NCBI GenBank assembly: GCA_013140785.1 | Contig: JABFRZ010000382.1 | Coordinates: forward strand, 1-6,390 | From: Planctomycetota bacterium | GTDB taxonomy: Bacteria; Planctomycetota; UBA1135; GCA-002686595 | DNA: 6,390 nucleotides | Direction: 5' to 3' | In this document: one piece after another, positions 5,505-6,390 of the stretch | Layout of the letters: each line of letters opens with the position of its first letter | How positions within the stretch are numbered: the stretch's first letter is position 1 | Notes under the pieces: generated by a model | Told to the model about the DNA's origin: nothing | Databases searched by the model: none | Seen by the model: the letters and a program-made list of their open reading frames with translations, nothing else | Program-made: the position numbers and the translations under genes

Positions 5505-6182
5505 TCAGCGGGGCGGCGGCCCGTGTCGGCCGCGCTCGCTCGCGCGGCGTTCGTGCAGCGCGCGCAGAGCCTCCAACCGCTGCGGCAGGGGCATGCGTTC
5601 CAGGCGCCGGATCTCCTCATCGGGAAGCCCCAGGCGCTCGCGCATCCCGGCCAGCGCGCGCAGGCTGTTGGGCCCACGTCGCTCTGCCAGGCGCTCGAAG
5701 AGCGCGCGCCGCACCTCGTGAGGAGCCTGCTCCAAACGCCGGAGCAGCGTCTCGGGCAAGCGCGAGCGCACCTCGCGGCCGCGCTTCCGGAAGCGCTCGC
5801 GCAGGTCGGCGTGCTCGGATACGTCGTTCGCGGATGCGTCGTGCCCGGAGGCGTCGGCGCGCTCGGGGCCGAGGCTCCGCGGCCCGTTCGGCGCGCGCGG
5901 CGGAGAATCGGCCAGGGAGCGTTCCTGCGCGCGCAGCGTACGGGCGCGCTCGAGAAGTCGTGCGCGCGCAGCGCCCGGGAGCTTCTCGAACTCCTCGAGG
6001 TGACGTTCGAGCCGCGCGCGCTCTTCGCGCGGACGCGCACGCAGGCGCTCGCGCAGGCGTTCGACCGTGGGGCGCGCACTCGCCGCGACGGCCGGGCTCG
6101 TCCCGGGCGCCTCCGCTCGGCCAGCATCTGTGCACGCGCACAACCCGAGGAAGAGCACACCCGCGCCGAGCAGAGCGAGCAC
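5505..6182 (-). CDS. Probable lipoprotein, arginine-rich helical, DUF3106-like
   Basis: This 225-residue protein starts at GTG 6182-6180. A hydrophobic leader (LALLGAGVLFLGL) ends in LCAC, an acceptable lipobox with Cys17 as the lipid-modified residue, so export and membrane anchoring are likely. The mature part is rich in Arg, Glu and Leu and strongly helical. Residues 39-87 (with HLEEFEKLPGAARARLLERA) and 127-170 (with LPETLLRRLEQAPHEVRRAL) look like two copies of a helical unit, separated by a disordered Ser/Asp/Pro-rich linker (92-124). The HLE.F..LP...R.RL pattern recalls DUF3106, whose members often follow an ECF sigma factor and a small membrane protein; this assignment is from memory of the family. 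The start is supported by GAGGGG seven bases upstream, and one base separates it from the preceding stop. mnmH follows after 48 bases. The molecular role is unknown. Confidence 0.75.
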   Translation of the reverse strand: MLALLGAGVLFLGLCACTDAGRAEAPGTSPAVAASARPTVERLRERLRARPREERARLERHLEEFEKLPGAARARLLERARTLRAQERSLADSPPRAPNGPRSLGPERADASGHDASANDVSEHADLRERFRKRGREVRSRLPETLLRRLEQAPHEVRRALFERLAERRGPNSLRALAGMRERLGLPDEEIRRLERMPLPQRLEALRALHERRASERGRHGPPPR

Positions 6183-6183
6183 G

Positions 6184-6390
6184 TCAGTTCCCCTCGCCGG
6201 CCGGCGCCTCGAGCCCGCCAGCGCCGATCAGCCCGCGCTCGGTGTCTTGCAGGAGGCTCTCGTCGTATTCCAACAGGAGCTCGTCCACCGGGTCCAAGCT
6301 GGCCAGCCACACGTCCAAGTCCTCGTCGTGCACGAGCTCCCAACGCTCGACGGTGTAGGCGAGCAACTCCTCGTCGGTCTCGAGGTCCTG
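6184..6390 (-). CDS. Partial gene, acidic protein C-terminus (68 codons)
   Basis: The frame is open at the right edge and ends with TGA at 6186-6184. The visible residues are strongly acidic and Leu-rich: repeated LD, DE and LL pairs, with the core VWLASLDPVDELLLEYDESL, then a Gly/Ala-rich end. No transmembrane segment falls in the visible part, and I do not recognise a domain. A TTG at 6366 could serve as a start giving 60 residues, but the frame continues upstream with equally good codon use, so the gene most likely begins outside the window. Its near-overlap with the lipoprotein gene and the opposite charge of the two products suggest joint function. In families with DUF3106-like proteins the neighbour is often a regulatory partner of an ECF sigma factor, a possibility only, since the sigma gene would lie beyond the edge. 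Confidence 0.7.
   Translation of the reverse strand, partial: QDLETDEELLAYTVERWELVHDEDLDVWLASLDPVDELLLEYDESLLQDTERGLIGAGGLEAPAGEGN
6190..6195 (-). promoter_or_regulatory. Ribosome binding site inside the upstream gene
   Basis: GAGGGG on the minus strand ends seven bases before the GTG at 6182 and overlaps the last codons of the preceding gene, whose TGA ends one base before the GTG. The layout is typical of translational coupling and decides the GTG start. Confidence 0.65.

Noticed and set aside
5381..6358. Long open frames on both strands overlapping the lipoprotein gene (minus 6343-5381 and plus 5456-6358)
   Set aside because: They are Arg/Ala-rich shadows. The frame at 6182-5505 has a lipobox leader, a strong ribosome binding site and a tight junction with the upstream gene.

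Overview
This window is a stretch of GC-rich bacterial chromosome in which every supportable gene lies on the minus strand, so the genes read from right to left. Third codon positions in the real frames are almost always G or C, and long antisense shadow frames stay open as a result. The mix of genes (a PD40/TolB-type propeller repeat protein, a class II PurF, a selenouridine synthase MnmH and a DUF3106-like lipoprotein) fits a Gram-negative, high-GC lineage such as Myxococcota or a related deltaproteobacterial-type group. This placement is inferred from composition and gene style only.

In the direction of transcription, the right edge holds the end of an acidic protein (6390-6184). It is separated by a single base from a basic, helical, probable lipoprotein (6182-5505), so the two look translationally coupled. 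Next come mnmH (5456-4224), which modifies the wobble position of tRNA using selenium, and purF (4130-2646), which catalyses the first committed step of purine synthesis. The gaps between these genes are short (48 and 93 bases), so they may form one transcript. The sequence does not suggest a shared pathway.

A 312-base gap (2334-2645) follows. It carries an unusual set of GGGGAAC words: three on the minus strand at an exact 11-base period just upstream of a possible promoter, a fourth in register further down, and two copies in the opposite orientation inside a 13-base direct repeat. The gap leads into a secreted protein of ten PD40-like repeats (2333-765), which has a clear signal peptide and ribosome binding site.

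The left 764 bases are poorly resolved. From 764 to about 367 no gene is convincing; there are hairpins, one of which looks like a tRNA T-arm, but no complete tRNA can be folded. From about 297 to 115 the minus strand has a strongly coding-like frame that I do not recognise. At position 112 the best coding signal moves to another frame, which begins with a GTG and a hydrophobic, signal-peptide-like segment and runs off the left edge.

No CRISPR array, intact transposase, phage gene or complete new multi-gene system is visible. The best candidates for something undescribed are the phased GGGGAAC cluster, the acidic-protein/lipoprotein pair, and the PurF that combines a propeptide-free start with four candidate iron-sulfur cysteines.
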